Of a stretch of DNA of 33,305 bases, positions 14,881 through 23,854 are shown piece after piece. Position numbers and translations under genes: made by a program. Numbering within the stretch: the stretch's first letter is position 1; each line of letters begins with the position of its first letter. Origin of the DNA: BS750m-G4 sp964472195 (GTDB taxonomy: Bacteria; Bacteroidota; Ignavibacteria; Tepidaquicellales; Tepidaquicellaceae); NCBI GenBank assembly GCA_964472195.1, contig CAYYJH010000024.1, positions 1 to 33,305 on the forward strand, in the 5' to 3' direction. The notes under the pieces are model-generated. The model saw only the letters and a program-made list of their open reading frames with translations. It made no database searches and was not told the DNA's origin.

Positions 14881-16377
14881 ATGTCAAAAAAACCAATATT
14901 CGCAGGAGCAGTCATATTAGTATTAATTATATCTATAGCTGCATTATTAATAGCAAACTTCAGCAATATCAAAACACTTATAGCAAACTCTCAGGTTGAT
15001 TTTAAAACAACCCCACCGATCCAAACTACAAATGAAAATTTAAAGGATCTTAATACTGCGTTCGTTGAAATTTCAAAAGCTGTTACACCTTCTGTTGTTT
15101 ATATAGAAGTTGTTAATGAATCAGCAAACCAAAATTTTAACAAAGATAATTTTGAATTCTTCTTCGGACCAGATTTTAAAATGGATGAAATACCAAGTTT
15201 TGGTTCCGGTTCGGGCGTAATCATCAGTGAAGATGGTTATATAATGACAAATAATCATGTCGTCAAAGATGCAAAGGACAAAGGTATAAAAGTTGTATTG
15301 ATGGATAAGAGAGAGTTTACAGCAAAATTAATAGGTACTGATCCAAACACAGATATTGCCGTAATAAAGATCGATGCTGATAATCTCACAGTTGCTTCTG
15401 TTGGTAATTCAGATGATGTTCAGGTTGGTCAGTGGGTTCTTGCAATCGGTAATCCATTAGGTTTAAATAACACAGTTACATCTGGAATTATATCGGCTTT
15501 AGGTCGTAATATTCAAATTACGGGTGATAGTTATGCGATAAATAATTTCATACAAACAGATGCAGCTATCAACCCGGGAAATAGTGGCGGTGCATTAGTT
15601 GATATTAATGGTTTTGTTATTGGAATTAACTCAGCTATAAAAACAACGAGTGGTTATTATCAGGGATATGGTTTTGCAATTCCGATTAACATGGCGAAGG
15701 ATGTAGCATCAGAATTGATAAAGAATGGTAAAGTTGAACGTGGATATATTGGTGTATCGATTAAAGACGTTGATATAAAAGAGGCTAAAGGACTCGGATT
15801 AAAAGAAGCAAAAGGTGTTTTAGTTCAGAATGTCTTGAAGGGAAGTGCAGGTGAAGAGGCTGGTTTACAAACAGGTGATGTCATTTTGAAAGTCGATGGT
15901 ACGGAAGTTAATGCCGCTAATCAATTGCAAACCATCATTGGTTCTAAACACCCTGGGACAGAAGTTGTATTAACTGTTTTCAGAGATGGTAAAACTCTTG
16001 ATAAAACTGTAAAGTTAAAACCTCGTTCAGATAATGACCAAACAATAACTGAAAATAAAACCGATACCGAAAAAAATAAAGATCTTAATTTAACTTCTTT
16101 CGAAAGTATTGGGTTGACAGTCGCAGATCTTCCTGGTTCCTTAAAGAAAGAATTTGATGTAGATCATGGTGTTTATGTAAAGGATGTAAAACATTTTTCT
16201 GAAGCTTTTAACAGGGGGCTTAGATCTGGTTATGTTATATTAGAGGCTGATAAAGAAAAAATTGAAAGTGTAGATCAGCTTGAAACAATTATTTCTAAGA
16301 AAGATAAGGGTGATATAATTGTGTTAAAAGTTATGACACAGCAAAAAGATATACGATTAATAGCTGTTGAACTATAA
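14881..16377 (+). CDS. HtrA/DegP-family periplasmic serine protease
   Basis: A 498-residue trypsin-like protease with an N-terminal signal or anchor helix (about 6-27) and two PDZ domains, the DegP layout. The catalytic triad is intact: His126 (MTNNHVV), Asp158 (NTDIAVIKI) and Ser235 (NPGNSGGALV). PDZ1 is about 280-370 (ERGYIGVSIKDVD...AGLQTGDVILKVDGTEV) and PDZ2 about 400-495. In the family it degrades or chaperones misfolded periplasmic and outer-membrane proteins. A clear AAGGAG lies about 12 bases upstream, one of few good ribosome-binding sites here. It is followed by a 16-bp hairpin and then two T9SS cargo genes, which may be clients, although that is only inference from position. Confidence 0.95.
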   Translation: MSKKPIFAGAVILVLIISIAALLIANFSNIKTLIANSQVDFKTTPPIQTTNENLKDLNTAFVEISKAVTPSVVYIEVVNESANQNFNKDNFEFFFGPDFKMDEIPSFGSGSGVIISEDGYIMTNNHVVKDAKDKGIKVVLMDKREFTAKLIGTDPNTDIAVIKIDADNLTVASVGNSDDVQVGQWVLAIGNPLGLNNTVTSGIISALGRNIQITGDSYAINNFIQTDAAINPGNSGGALVDINGFVIGINSAIKTTSGYYQGYGFAIPINMAKDVASELIKNGKVERGYIGVSIKDVDIKEAKGLGLKEAKGVLVQNVLKGSAGEEAGLQTGDVILKVDGTEVNAANQLQTIIGSKHPGTEVVLTVFRDGKTLDKTVKLKPRSDNDQTITENKTDTEKNKDLNLTSFESIGLTVADLPGSLKKEFDVDHGVYVKDVKHFSEAFNRGLRSGYVILEADKEKIESVDQLETIISKKDKGDIIVLKVMTQQKDIRLIAVEL

Positions 16378-16391
16378 TGTCACAAAAAACA

Positions 16392-16429
16392 TATTATTGA
16401 CTTATGGTTTTTTCCATAAGTCAATAATA
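16392..16429 (+). terminator. Long perfect hairpin after htrA
   Basis: A 16-bp perfect stem, TATTATTGACTTATGG (16392-16407) with its complement at 16414-16429, encloses six T residues. It lies 15 bases after the htrA stop. The following AAATTTAATT is weak as a U-tract, so on this strand it may be an attenuator or mRNA 3'-end stabiliser as much as a terminator. On the other strand GTTTTTTG follows the stem. Confidence 0.7.
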
Positions 16430-16476
16430 AATTTAATTCTTGATATTTTGAAATATTATACATAATTTGAAGACAT

Positions 16477-16881
16477 ATGACAAAGACCATAATTAATATT
16501 GTTTTTGTTTTGGTATTTCTTATTAGCGTAATTAATGTGTTTGCAGAAAATGCTAATAATAAACACTTCAACAAACCAACGGATGGTATTGGTTCGGGTA
16601 CATCTTCAATAAATTCTGATGACTATAAATTATATCAGAATTTCCCAAACCCATTCAATCCCGTCACAAAAATTAGTTATAAAATTGATAAAGAAGGTTA
16701 CGTATCTCTGAAAGTTTATAACTTGGTCGGTCAGGTCATTAAAATCTTAGTAGATGAAAATCAGGAACCTGGAAAATATTCGGAAGTGTTCGATGCTTCT
16801 GATTTTTCTACGGGTGTTTATCTTTACAAATTAGAGATAAACAATTTCACATCTGTCAAGAGAATGACTTTAATCAAATAA
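16477..16881 (+). CDS. Minimal T9SS sorting-domain protein (signal peptide plus C-terminal domain)
   Basis: Only 134 residues. A signal peptide (about 1-23, ending INVFA) and a Ser/Asn/Gly-rich linker (about 24-50) are followed directly by a complete type IX secretion sorting domain (about 51-134). That domain has the YQNFPNPFNPVTKISYKI opening, a central LKVYNLVGQVIKILVDE, the FDASDFSTGVYLYKLE turn and the SVKRMTLIK end. There is no room for a cargo domain. Other genes with this domain in the window carry at least 110 residues of cargo. It could be a tiny surface protein, a remnant of a larger cargo gene, or a decoy or competitor for the sorting machinery. No break is visible inside. Confidence 0.85.
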   Translation: MTKTIINIVFVLVFLISVINVFAENANNKHFNKPTDGIGSGTSSINSDDYKLYQNFPNPFNPVTKISYKIDKEGYVSLKVYNLVGQVIKILVDENQEPGKYSEVFDASDFSTGVYLYKLEINNFTSVKRMTLIK

Positions 16882-16917
16882 TTTATCGTTAATTTATCTA
16901 TTAATGTAAAATAGTTT

Positions 16918-17811
16918 ATGAAAAGTTTCATACTCATTTTACTGTTTGGAATAATAATATCTTTTTCAAGCAGGACATATGCACAGGGTGTTATCTACGA
17001 CGACTTCTCGTTAAAAGCAATGCCCGGCTGGGTATGGGGAGGAGTCGACATGAAGTATTCCCATAACGAAGATAATAAAGAAAACGGATACGGAGAAATA
17101 TTTACAAAAGAAATAGTAAAACCCAATTCATATATTGGTAAAATTACAAAGATAAGCCCTGTATTAATGACAGCAGGGAATTTTTTAAACGTGATGCTTA
17201 TGGGTGTTTCTAATGATGTAACTGCCAGGTTTCAAATTTTATATGATTTGGATAATAATAAATCTTACAGCAAAGAAAAGGATATGATGTTTGAATCTAT
17301 TCCTGTCTCTATGAATTTTGAAGGCTGGAAACAGATTAAATTAAAACTCGATCAAGATAATTTTGCAATTATAACTGAAAAAGATGAAGATTTTTCTGTG
17401 ACAGAAGAAGAAGCTTTGGGGATTCAGTTAGAGTTTGAAGCAGGAAGTAAATATAAAGAATCGAAATTTGAATCTGGTATAGCACTGATTTCAGAAATTG
17501 TTAACAAAGAAAATTTAGTCAGTAAAAAGGATGAAAAGAAAGACGAGGAATCTTATTTCGATGCTAAAAACTTTCCGAATCCTTTTAATCCGATTACAAC
17601 TATAACATACACACTACGTGAATCGACTTTTGTTAATCTAACGGTATATGATAGATTAGGAAGAGAAGTGAAAAACCTCGTTGCTGAAAACCAATCTGCA
17701 GGTACACATAGTATTGAGTTTGATGGTTCAAGTTTACCAAGTGGAATTTATTTCTACAGGATTAAAACAAATGGAAATACAGAAGTCAAAAAAATGATTC
17801 TGGCTAAATAA
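16918..17811 (+). CDS. T9SS cargo protein, unknown N-terminal domain
   Basis: A 297-residue secreted protein. Signal peptide (about 1-22, ending RTYAQ), then about 180 residues of cargo domain without a recognised family. It contains WVWGGVDMKYSHNE and FEGWKQIKLKLDQDNF, the second reminiscent of beta-sandwich carbohydrate-binding proteins. A charged linker (KKDEKKDEE) leads into the T9SS sorting domain at about 215-297: NFPNPFNPITTITYTL, LTVYDRLGREVKNLV, then SGIYFYRIK and VKKMILAK. The protein should cross the outer membrane through the type IX system and be anchored at the surface or released. It is 36 bases behind the minimal sorting-domain gene, so both are probably one transcript. Confidence 0.85.
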   Translation: MKSFILILLFGIIISFSSRTYAQGVIYDDFSLKAMPGWVWGGVDMKYSHNEDNKENGYGEIFTKEIVKPNSYIGKITKISPVLMTAGNFLNVMLMGVSNDVTARFQILYDLDNNKSYSKEKDMMFESIPVSMNFEGWKQIKLKLDQDNFAIITEKDEDFSVTEEEALGIQLEFEAGSKYKESKFESGIALISEIVNKENLVSKKDEKKDEESYFDAKNFPNPFNPITTITYTLRESTFVNLTVYDRLGREVKNLVAENQSAGTHSIEFDGSSLPSGIYFYRIKTNGNTEVKKMILAK

Positions 17812-17837
17812 TATCGTTTAAAAGTTTATGTAAGTAT

Positions 17838-17873
17838 CCCCTATTGATGATGAATTAATAGGGGTTTTTTTTT
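17838..17873 (+). terminator. Rho-independent terminator
   Basis: CCCCTATT (17838-17845) and AATAGGGG (17857-17864) pair perfectly around an 11-base loop and are followed by nine T residues (17865-17873). This ends the T9SS gene pair on the + strand. It also lies just before the 3' end of the leftward lipoprotein gene. Confidence 0.88.
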
Positions 17874-17897
17874 ATAAGATTTGTTTTCTATGAAAAT

Positions 17898-19388
17898 TTA
17901 ACGAGCAACAACAATGTTTGTCGGGAATGACGCTGTTTCATATCTTTTATCGAGTACTGCAAAATCGCTAATCCTGATAATTCTTGAAACACCCAATTTA
18001 ACGCTTCCGACCTGAGGGTGATGACCATCATAACCTGATTGTGATTCGCATGATATGATAGCATAATTTCCGTCACGAGTAAAATCAATTCCATGTGGCT
18101 GTATTCCAACTCCTTGAATAGTTCTTATAACCGTTTGACTACTTGTGTTAATTACAGAAATTGAATTTGAATTCCTGTTACAGACGTAAACATAATTTCC
18201 ATCCGGTGTGAAGGTTAACAGCAAAGGGTAGTCTTCAACTGTGATATTTTTGATAAGTGTGAGGTCGTATGAATTGAAAACTTTTACAAGGTCAGGAGTC
18301 TGGTTATTAGAGGGACCTGTGCAAGTAACGTAAAGTAAAGCATTATCGGGTGAAAGCTCTACCTGGAAAGGCAGAAAGTTTCCAGTACCGTTTCCTGTTG
18401 GTGGCACGGAAGGGTCGATAGGTGCTTTCAGTATAATACCGAAGCTGCCGGTTTCTATCTTAAACAAATATTCTCCTTTTTGAGAAACTGCATACAAGAA
18501 TTGACCATCGTTAGATAATACTATACCGTGAGGAGCATTCAAAAGTTGATCTGTTACAGTATCCAAAATAGTCATAGTACTCGTTCGAAATTTTCTAATG
18601 CTTCTTTCTGTGTTGAGACCGGTTTCGAAATTGGTTACATATCCATAATAATTATCGTGTGAAATGACTATTTGAGCTGGATTATTCCCAGCGGGCATTC
18701 TTGCAACCTTTGTATTGCTTAACATGTTATACTTCTCAATATATCCCTCCTGAATTAAACTTACATAGAAATATTTCTTTTGAGGATCGATAGTAACGCA
18801 ATGAGGTGCATCATTCTGGCTGCTTCCTCCTACAGGAATAAGTCTTGCAACAAGCTGATATTCAGTGTGAATTAATGCAACATAATCCGATGCCTGGTTT
18901 GTAATGTAAGCTTTCGGCTGAAATAATTCAAAAGCAACTCCCCCGTTTATATTCTTTGCACCGTCATTAATCCACTGCATTATGGTTTGCACTTTATCAC
19001 CCAGTAATTTGTGAAGATTACTTAAATCTGGAGGGTTCAAAAGTATGACGGGTGCGACGTTTGTATCATTATTAACAGCAGCTATTATGTGAGACCAAAA
19101 TGCATTATATGGAATTATCATCGTTCCATTATCTGAACCATTCATAGCATTTGTCCAATTTTCGAGATCGAATCCGCTTGCTCTATCAATAGTATTGTGG
19201 CATGATGAACTGATACAAGTTTGGTTTGTTGTACCCAAGGGTGTATTGAATATTGTGCTGATACTGTCAGGGAATTCAACTACCGATTCATTTGTGATTA
19301 TATCTTTCTCACATGAATATAAATTAAGCAGTATTAGTATTACGAAAAGAAAATTTATACGAAAAGGTTTCCGAAATATTTTTGACAA
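17898..19388 (-). CDS. Lipoprotein: CX4CH haem-motif domain fused to YncE-like beta-propeller
   Basis: A 496-residue lipoprotein (lipobox LYSC, Cys26). Residues about 45-150 resemble the cytochrome-c-like domain found in planctomycete-type secreted proteins: TCISSSCHNTID (Cys58, Cys63, His64), then a PPDLSNLHKLLGDKVQTIMQ-WINDGAKN end. The haem motif here is CX4CH instead of the normal CXXCH, a spacing also seen in that family but rare. From about 155 a YVTN/YncE-type seven-bladed beta-propeller follows, with repeats such as QKKYFYVSLIQEGYIEKYN, GIVLSNDGQFLYAVSQKGEY and FTPDGNYVYVCNRNSNSISV. The molecule may bind or relay electrons in the envelope; haem attachment is inferred only. It is monocistronic. 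Confidence 0.8.
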   Translation of the reverse strand: MSKIFRKPFRINFLFVILILLNLYSCEKDIITNESVVEFPDSISTIFNTPLGTTNQTCISSSCHNTIDRASGFDLENWTNAMNGSDNGTMIIPYNAFWSHIIAAVNNDTNVAPVILLNPPDLSNLHKLLGDKVQTIMQWINDGAKNINGGVAFELFQPKAYITNQASDYVALIHTEYQLVARLIPVGGSSQNDAPHCVTIDPQKKYFYVSLIQEGYIEKYNMLSNTKVARMPAGNNPAQIVISHDNYYGYVTNFETGLNTERSIRKFRTSTMTILDTVTDQLLNAPHGIVLSNDGQFLYAVSQKGEYLFKIETGSFGIILKAPIDPSVPPTGNGTGNFLPFQVELSPDNALLYVTCTGPSNNQTPDLVKVFNSYDLTLIKNITVEDYPLLLTFTPDGNYVYVCNRNSNSISVINTSSQTVIRTIQGVGIQPHGIDFTRDGNYAIISCESQSGYDGHHPQVGSVKLGVSRIIRISDFAVLDKRYETASFPTNIVVAR

Positions 19389-19769
19389 TAAATTAGATTA
19401 AATTTTTTTAAAACATTAAACCATAAATACAATTTACAAATCATATTTAAAATAGTAAGATAAATTCAATTCCCTTAAAACTTAATTCCCTAAACGCTAT
19501 ATTTGTAAATAATATAAAAGATAAAAGATTATCATTTAATAACAGAATAGCAAATCATAGTTACAATTGAAACAGAAGAATTATACAAGGCAGATGACCT
19601 TCCTAAATATTTCCACCTTGATATTAAGTTTCAATAAACCTGTATATAAGGTTGATTTTGGCTAACTCTGTGTAAATTTTTCAAAAGAAACTGATATCAG
19701 GAATCTTTTTTCCAAGATGCATAAATAAATTTGTACTATTAATATTATTTCATAATCAAAATATTTTAT
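19389..19769. other. Divergent intergenic region
   Basis: 381 bases between the divergent lipoprotein and GTPase genes. I see no gene. TATATTTG at 19498-19505 and TAAATTTG at 19726-19733 match the -7 box of Bacteroidota promoters on the + strand, without a good -33 partner. A short protein-like frame (about 19554-19637, no ATG) is too short to call. Confidence 0.4.
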
Positions 19770-21098
19770 ATGTCAAAAATTAAAGTTATTATTATGGGTG
19801 CTGCTGGCAGGGATTTTCATAATTTTAATGTTTATTACAGAAAAAACCCAAAATACGAAGTAGTTGCATTCACTGCAACCCAGATACCATATATCGATGA
19901 CAGGAAGTATCCGACAGCATTGAGTGGGAAACTTTATCCTAAGGGAATTCCAATTTACCCGGAATCAGAATTGCTTAAGCTAATAAAAAAGTATAAAGCA
20001 GATGAAGTTGTATTTTCATATTCTGATATTACGTTCAATTATGTGATGTCAAAATCTGCAGAAGTTATGGCTGAAGGTGCTTCTTTTAAAATGTTAGGAT
20101 ACGAGCAAACAGCTATCAAATCTAAAAAACCTGTTATAGCTGTCGTTGCTGTTAGGACAGGTGCGGGAAAAAGTCAGACATCAAGAAAGATTACAGAAAT
20201 TCTTAAAAACCTTAATAAAAAAACAGTAGCCATAAGACATCCAATGCCTTACGGGGATTTAGCAAAACAAAAAACACAGCGGTTCGGAACAATCAGCGAC
20301 TTAAAGAAAAACAAATGCACAATCGAAGAGATGGAAGAATACGAACCATACGTGTCTCAAGGACATGTTATTTACGCAGGTGTTGATTATGAAGAGATAC
20401 TTCGTAAAGCAGAAAAAGAAGCAGATGTTATTCTCTGGGACGGTGGAAACAATGACATGCCATTCTATATAGCTGACTTAGTAATAACAGTTGTCGATCC
20501 TCACAGACCAGGACATGAATTGATTTATTATCCGGGTATGACAAATCTTCTAATAGCAGACGTAGTCGTGATTAACAAAGTAGGCTCAGCACCTCCTGAA
20601 AATGTATCAATAGTAAGAGAAAATATATTAAAGTATAATCCCCAGGCAATGATAATCGAAGCAGCTTCCCCTATTTCATTAACTAAATCGGCGAATGCAA
20701 AATTGATACAAGGTAAAAAAGTCTTGGTAGTCGAGGATGGACCCACTTTGACACATGGAGAAATGAAATTCGGTGCCGGGACATTAGCTGCTCAAAAGTA
20801 TGGTGCTAAAGAAATTATCGATCCGCGAAAATATGCTGTTAAAAGTATTAAAGAAACTTATGATAAGTATCCGAACATCGGAACATTGCTCCCGGCGATG
20901 GGATATGGTTCAAAACAGATCAAGGATCTTGAAACTACCATTAATAAAGTACCTTGCGATAGTGTAGTAATAGGAACTCCTATTGATCTGAGTAGATTAA
21001 TCAAAATTAATAAACCATCAGTAAGGATTAGATACGACATTCAGGAAATCGGGAAACCTGACTTAACGAATATTATAACAGATTTCTTGAAAAAATGA
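19770..21098 (+). CDS. GTPase/ATPase of the cyclic 2,3-diphosphoglycerate synthetase family
   Basis: A 442-residue P-loop protein. A Rossmann-like N-terminal part (about 1-115: KVIIMGAAGRDFHNFNVYYR) precedes VIAVVAVRTGAGKSQTSRK with a P-loop GAGKS (131-135). Then come ADVILWDGGNNDMPFYIADL, VITVVDPHRPGHELIYYPG and ADVVVINKVGSAPPENV, a GTPase-like NKVG motif. The family also contains VEDGPTLTHGEMKFGAGT and the C-terminal DSVVIGTPIDLSRLI. In some methanogens the enzyme makes cyclic 2,3-diphosphoglycerate; the bacterial homologues are common but their role is not established. Start is at MSKIKVIIMG. It stands alone, ending at a bidirectional hairpin terminator shared with valS. Confidence 0.85.
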   Translation: MSKIKVIIMGAAGRDFHNFNVYYRKNPKYEVVAFTATQIPYIDDRKYPTALSGKLYPKGIPIYPESELLKLIKKYKADEVVFSYSDITFNYVMSKSAEVMAEGASFKMLGYEQTAIKSKKPVIAVVAVRTGAGKSQTSRKITEILKNLNKKTVAIRHPMPYGDLAKQKTQRFGTISDLKKNKCTIEEMEEYEPYVSQGHVIYAGVDYEEILRKAEKEADVILWDGGNNDMPFYIADLVITVVDPHRPGHELIYYPGMTNLLIADVVVINKVGSAPPENVSIVRENILKYNPQAMIIEAASPISLTKSANAKLIQGKKVLVVEDGPTLTHGEMKFGAGTLAAQKYGAKEIIDPRKYAVKSIKETYDKYPNIGTLLPAMGYGSKQIKDLETTINKVPCDSVVIGTPIDLSRLIKINKPSVRIRYDIQEIGKPDLTNIITDFLKK

Positions 21099-21114
21099 TT
21101 GTTTAAAATTATAG

Positions 21115-21177
21115 AAAAAGCCCGTTTATCTACAATCTTACAACCTAAAGCAATTAGTAGTTTCTTTCGGGCTTTTT
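21115..21177. terminator. Bidirectional terminator between the cPGS-family gene and valS
   Basis: AAAAAGCCCG (21115-21124) pairs perfectly with CGGGCTTTTT (21168-21177) around a 43-base loop, with T-runs reading out on both strands. The gene at 21098 ends just before it and valS ends at 21199 just after it, so it probably ends both transcripts. The large loop is unusual for an intrinsic terminator. Confidence 0.7.
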
Positions 21178-21198
21178 TTATTTATACTTTTTTAAAAA

Positions 21199-23838
21199 CT
21201 ATTGGATAAGGTTTTTCAGTTTTTTCAACTTCGCTGATGCTTCAGTATACTTTACCTTTTCCTGTTCGACTATTTCTTTAGCAGCTTTCTCAATAAAATC
21301 AGTGTTCGATAATTTTTTATTAAGCGAGTTAAGATATTTTTCGAGCTTTTCTATTTCCTTATTATATTTTTCCCTAAGTTTATTTATATCCGTTGTATCA
21401 ACTAATGTTAAATGTATTTCAAAATCATTTAAGATTTTACTTACTCTATTTTCAGAAATTGGCTTTAGTTCAATACCGTAATTGAGTTCTCGAAGATTAC
21501 ATAATGAAATCACGTAATTATTATACTTCGAGATAATTCCTTCCGAAAGTTTATCAACACATGTTATATCAATTTTACATTTTTGAGAAAAAGCTATATC
21601 ATTTTCAGCTTTGAGATTTCTAATTCCAGTAACGATTTCTTTTAGCTTTTCAAAGTTTTCCTCTGTATCTAAATTTATTAGAGAATCATTTACTATAGGA
21701 AATTCAGCTAATGATATACTTTCATCCTTTCTGCTATCATCCAGAATATGCCACAACTCTTCGGATACAAATGGTATTACGGGATGTAATATTTTAATAA
21801 TATCTTCATAATGATTTAGAGCTTTGTCAATTATAGATTTTGCAGAATCTTTATTTTCATTAATTTTTATCTTTAATAACTCTATGTACCAATCACAAAA
21901 ATCACACCACACAAAATTATAAATACATTTTGTGTAATCATTCAATTTATAATCATTCAAATTGTTTTCTATATCTCGTATGGTAGAATTGTACCTGCTG
22001 TTGATCCAGTTCTCTACAAGATCATATTCAACTTCATTCTTTCCATATTCATCGCTTGAATAAACTTTCTTTTTATTCATCATTAAAAATCTTCCAGCAT
22101 TCCACAACTTAGTTATGAAATTTCTTCCTATTTCAGTTTTTTCTTCATCATATAAAACATCGTTACCAAGAGGTGCTAAATAAACAATTGTAAACCTTAA
22201 CGCATCCGTTCCGTATTTATCCATAACATCGAGAGGATCTGGAGAATTACCGAGTGTTTTTGACATCTTTCTTCCCTTCCCATCACGAACGAGTGCATTA
22301 AAGTAAACATCTTTGAAGGGAATATCCTTCATGTATTCCATACCTGCCATAATCATTCTTGCTACCCAAAGAAAGATAATATCCGCTGCAGTTACCAGGA
22401 AATCTGTTGGATAATAATAATTGAGATTCTTATTTCTTCTATCTTTTTCTGAATTTTCCCAACCGAAAACACTAAAGGGCCATAGCCAGGATGAAAACCA
22501 GGTGTCTAAAACATCCTGATCTTGCGTCCAGTTTTCTATATCCTTCGGAGGATTAACATCACAATAAATTTCACTAGTTGAATTATGATACCATATAGGT
22601 ATTTGATGTCCCCACCAAAGCTGTCGAGATATACACCAATCTCTTATGTTATTCATCCAATGGAAATATGTTTTTGTCCATCGTTCAGGGTGAAATTTTA
22701 TTTTACCCTCTTTGACAACTTTCATAGCAGGTTCAGCGAGTTTTTTCATCGAAACAAACCACTGGTCAGACAAATATGGTTCTATGATTGATTCAGATTT
22801 ATCTCCAAAAGCGACATTATGAGAATAATCTTCGATTTTTTCTATTAAATCCAGTTCTTTTAATTTTTCAACAATTTTTTCTCTAGCTGTAACAATATCC
22901 AACCCTTCGAATTCTAAACCATTTTCATTCATTTTTCCATCTTTGGTAATTACATTTACAATATCAAGCTTGTGTCTTTCCCCCACTTCAAAATCGTTTA
23001 AATCATGTGCAGGAGTAATTTTTAAAGCTCCCGTACCAAATTCAACGTCAACATAGTCGTCAACTATTATAGATATTTCTTTATTTACAAGAGGAAGTAT
23101 AACTATTTTGTTTATATATTGTTTATATCGTTTATCATGAGAATTTACTGCGATAGCTGTATCACCCAACATTGTTTCTGGTCGAGTTGTTGCAACTGTT
23201 ATGTAATCATTAGAATCTTTCAAATGATATTTAATATAGTACAGTTTATCTTTTTGCTCTTTATAGATAATTTCATCATCGCTCAATGCTGTTTGAGTTT
23301 TAGTATCCCAATTAATTATTCGATTACCCCTGTATATAAATCCTTTTTTATACAGGTCAACAAAAACTTCTCTAACAGCTTTGGATAATCTATCATCAAG
23401 TGTAAACCTTTCCTTTGACCAATCCACAGAAACACCTAATTTCCTTAACTGCTTGAGAATATGTCCTCCATGTTTTTCTTTCCATTCCCAAACCAAATCC
23501 ACAAATGCTTTTCTACCAAAGTCATCTTTTGATTTACCTTTTTTTGTAAGATCTTTTTCCACCATAATTTGAGTCGAAATTCCAGCATGGTCCATTCCAG
23601 GGACCCAGCAGACTTCGAATCCTTTCATTCTCTTCCATCTACAATAAATATCCTGGATTGTGTTATTTAAAATATGCCCAATATGTAAAATACCCGTGAC
23701 ATTGGGAGGAGGAATAACGACACAAAATTTTTTTTTATCAGGATTTACATCTGATTTATAAATTTCATTTTCTGCCCAAAATTTTTCCCATTTTGTTTCA
23801 GTTGATTTAGCATCGTATTTATGTGGAAGGTCTGTCAT
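21199..23838 (-). CDS. valS: Valine--tRNA ligase
   Basis: An 879-residue class Ia valyl-tRNA synthetase, normal length. PPPNVTGILHIGHILNN holds the HIGH motif (52-55), and the second signature is KMSKTLGNSPDPLD (Lys524). The connective editing domain contains the usual VATTRPETMLGDTAIAV. Anticodon-binding helices are at about 610-770. The C-terminal 65 residues form the coiled-coil tRNA-binding arm (KYNKEIEKLEKYLNSLNKK...). It charges tRNA-Val with valine. It ends the leftward operon that begins with dihydroorotase; a tRNA-Val gene lies further upstream on the same strand. Gap to the parA stop: 16 bases. Confidence 0.97.
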   Translation of the reverse strand: MTDLPHKYDAKSTETKWEKFWAENEIYKSDVNPDKKKFCVVIPPPNVTGILHIGHILNNTIQDIYCRWKRMKGFEVCWVPGMDHAGISTQIMVEKDLTKKGKSKDDFGRKAFVDLVWEWKEKHGGHILKQLRKLGVSVDWSKERFTLDDRLSKAVREVFVDLYKKGFIYRGNRIINWDTKTQTALSDDEIIYKEQKDKLYYIKYHLKDSNDYITVATTRPETMLGDTAIAVNSHDKRYKQYINKIVILPLVNKEISIIVDDYVDVEFGTGALKITPAHDLNDFEVGERHKLDIVNVITKDGKMNENGLEFEGLDIVTAREKIVEKLKELDLIEKIEDYSHNVAFGDKSESIIEPYLSDQWFVSMKKLAEPAMKVVKEGKIKFHPERWTKTYFHWMNNIRDWCISRQLWWGHQIPIWYHNSTSEIYCDVNPPKDIENWTQDQDVLDTWFSSWLWPFSVFGWENSEKDRRNKNLNYYYPTDFLVTAADIIFLWVARMIMAGMEYMKDIPFKDVYFNALVRDGKGRKMSKTLGNSPDPLDVMDKYGTDALRFTIVYLAPLGNDVLYDEEKTEIGRNFITKLWNAGRFLMMNKKKVYSSDEYGKNEVEYDLVENWINSRYNSTIRDIENNLNDYKLNDYTKCIYNFVWCDFCDWYIELLKIKINENKDSAKSIIDKALNHYEDIIKILHPVIPFVSEELWHILDDSRKDESISLAEFPIVNDSLINLDTEENFEKLKEIVTGIRNLKAENDIAFSQKCKIDITCVDKLSEGIISKYNNYVISLCNLRELNYGIELKPISENRVSKILNDFEIHLTLVDTTDINKLREKYNKEIEKLEKYLNSLNKKLSNTDFIEKAAKEIVEQEKVKYTEASAKLKKLKNLIQ

Positions 23839-23854
23839 TAATTACTTAAAATTT

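Noticed and set aside
19554..19637. Short protein-like frame (about 27 codons) upstream of the cPGS-family gene
   Set aside because: No start codon, very short and no family match; it could be a gene remnant but cannot be supported.
23119..23388. An 89-codon frame on the + strand inside valS
   Set aside because: Antisense shadow of a conserved synthetase; its composition (rich in Ile, Phe, Cys) is that of reversed coding sequence.
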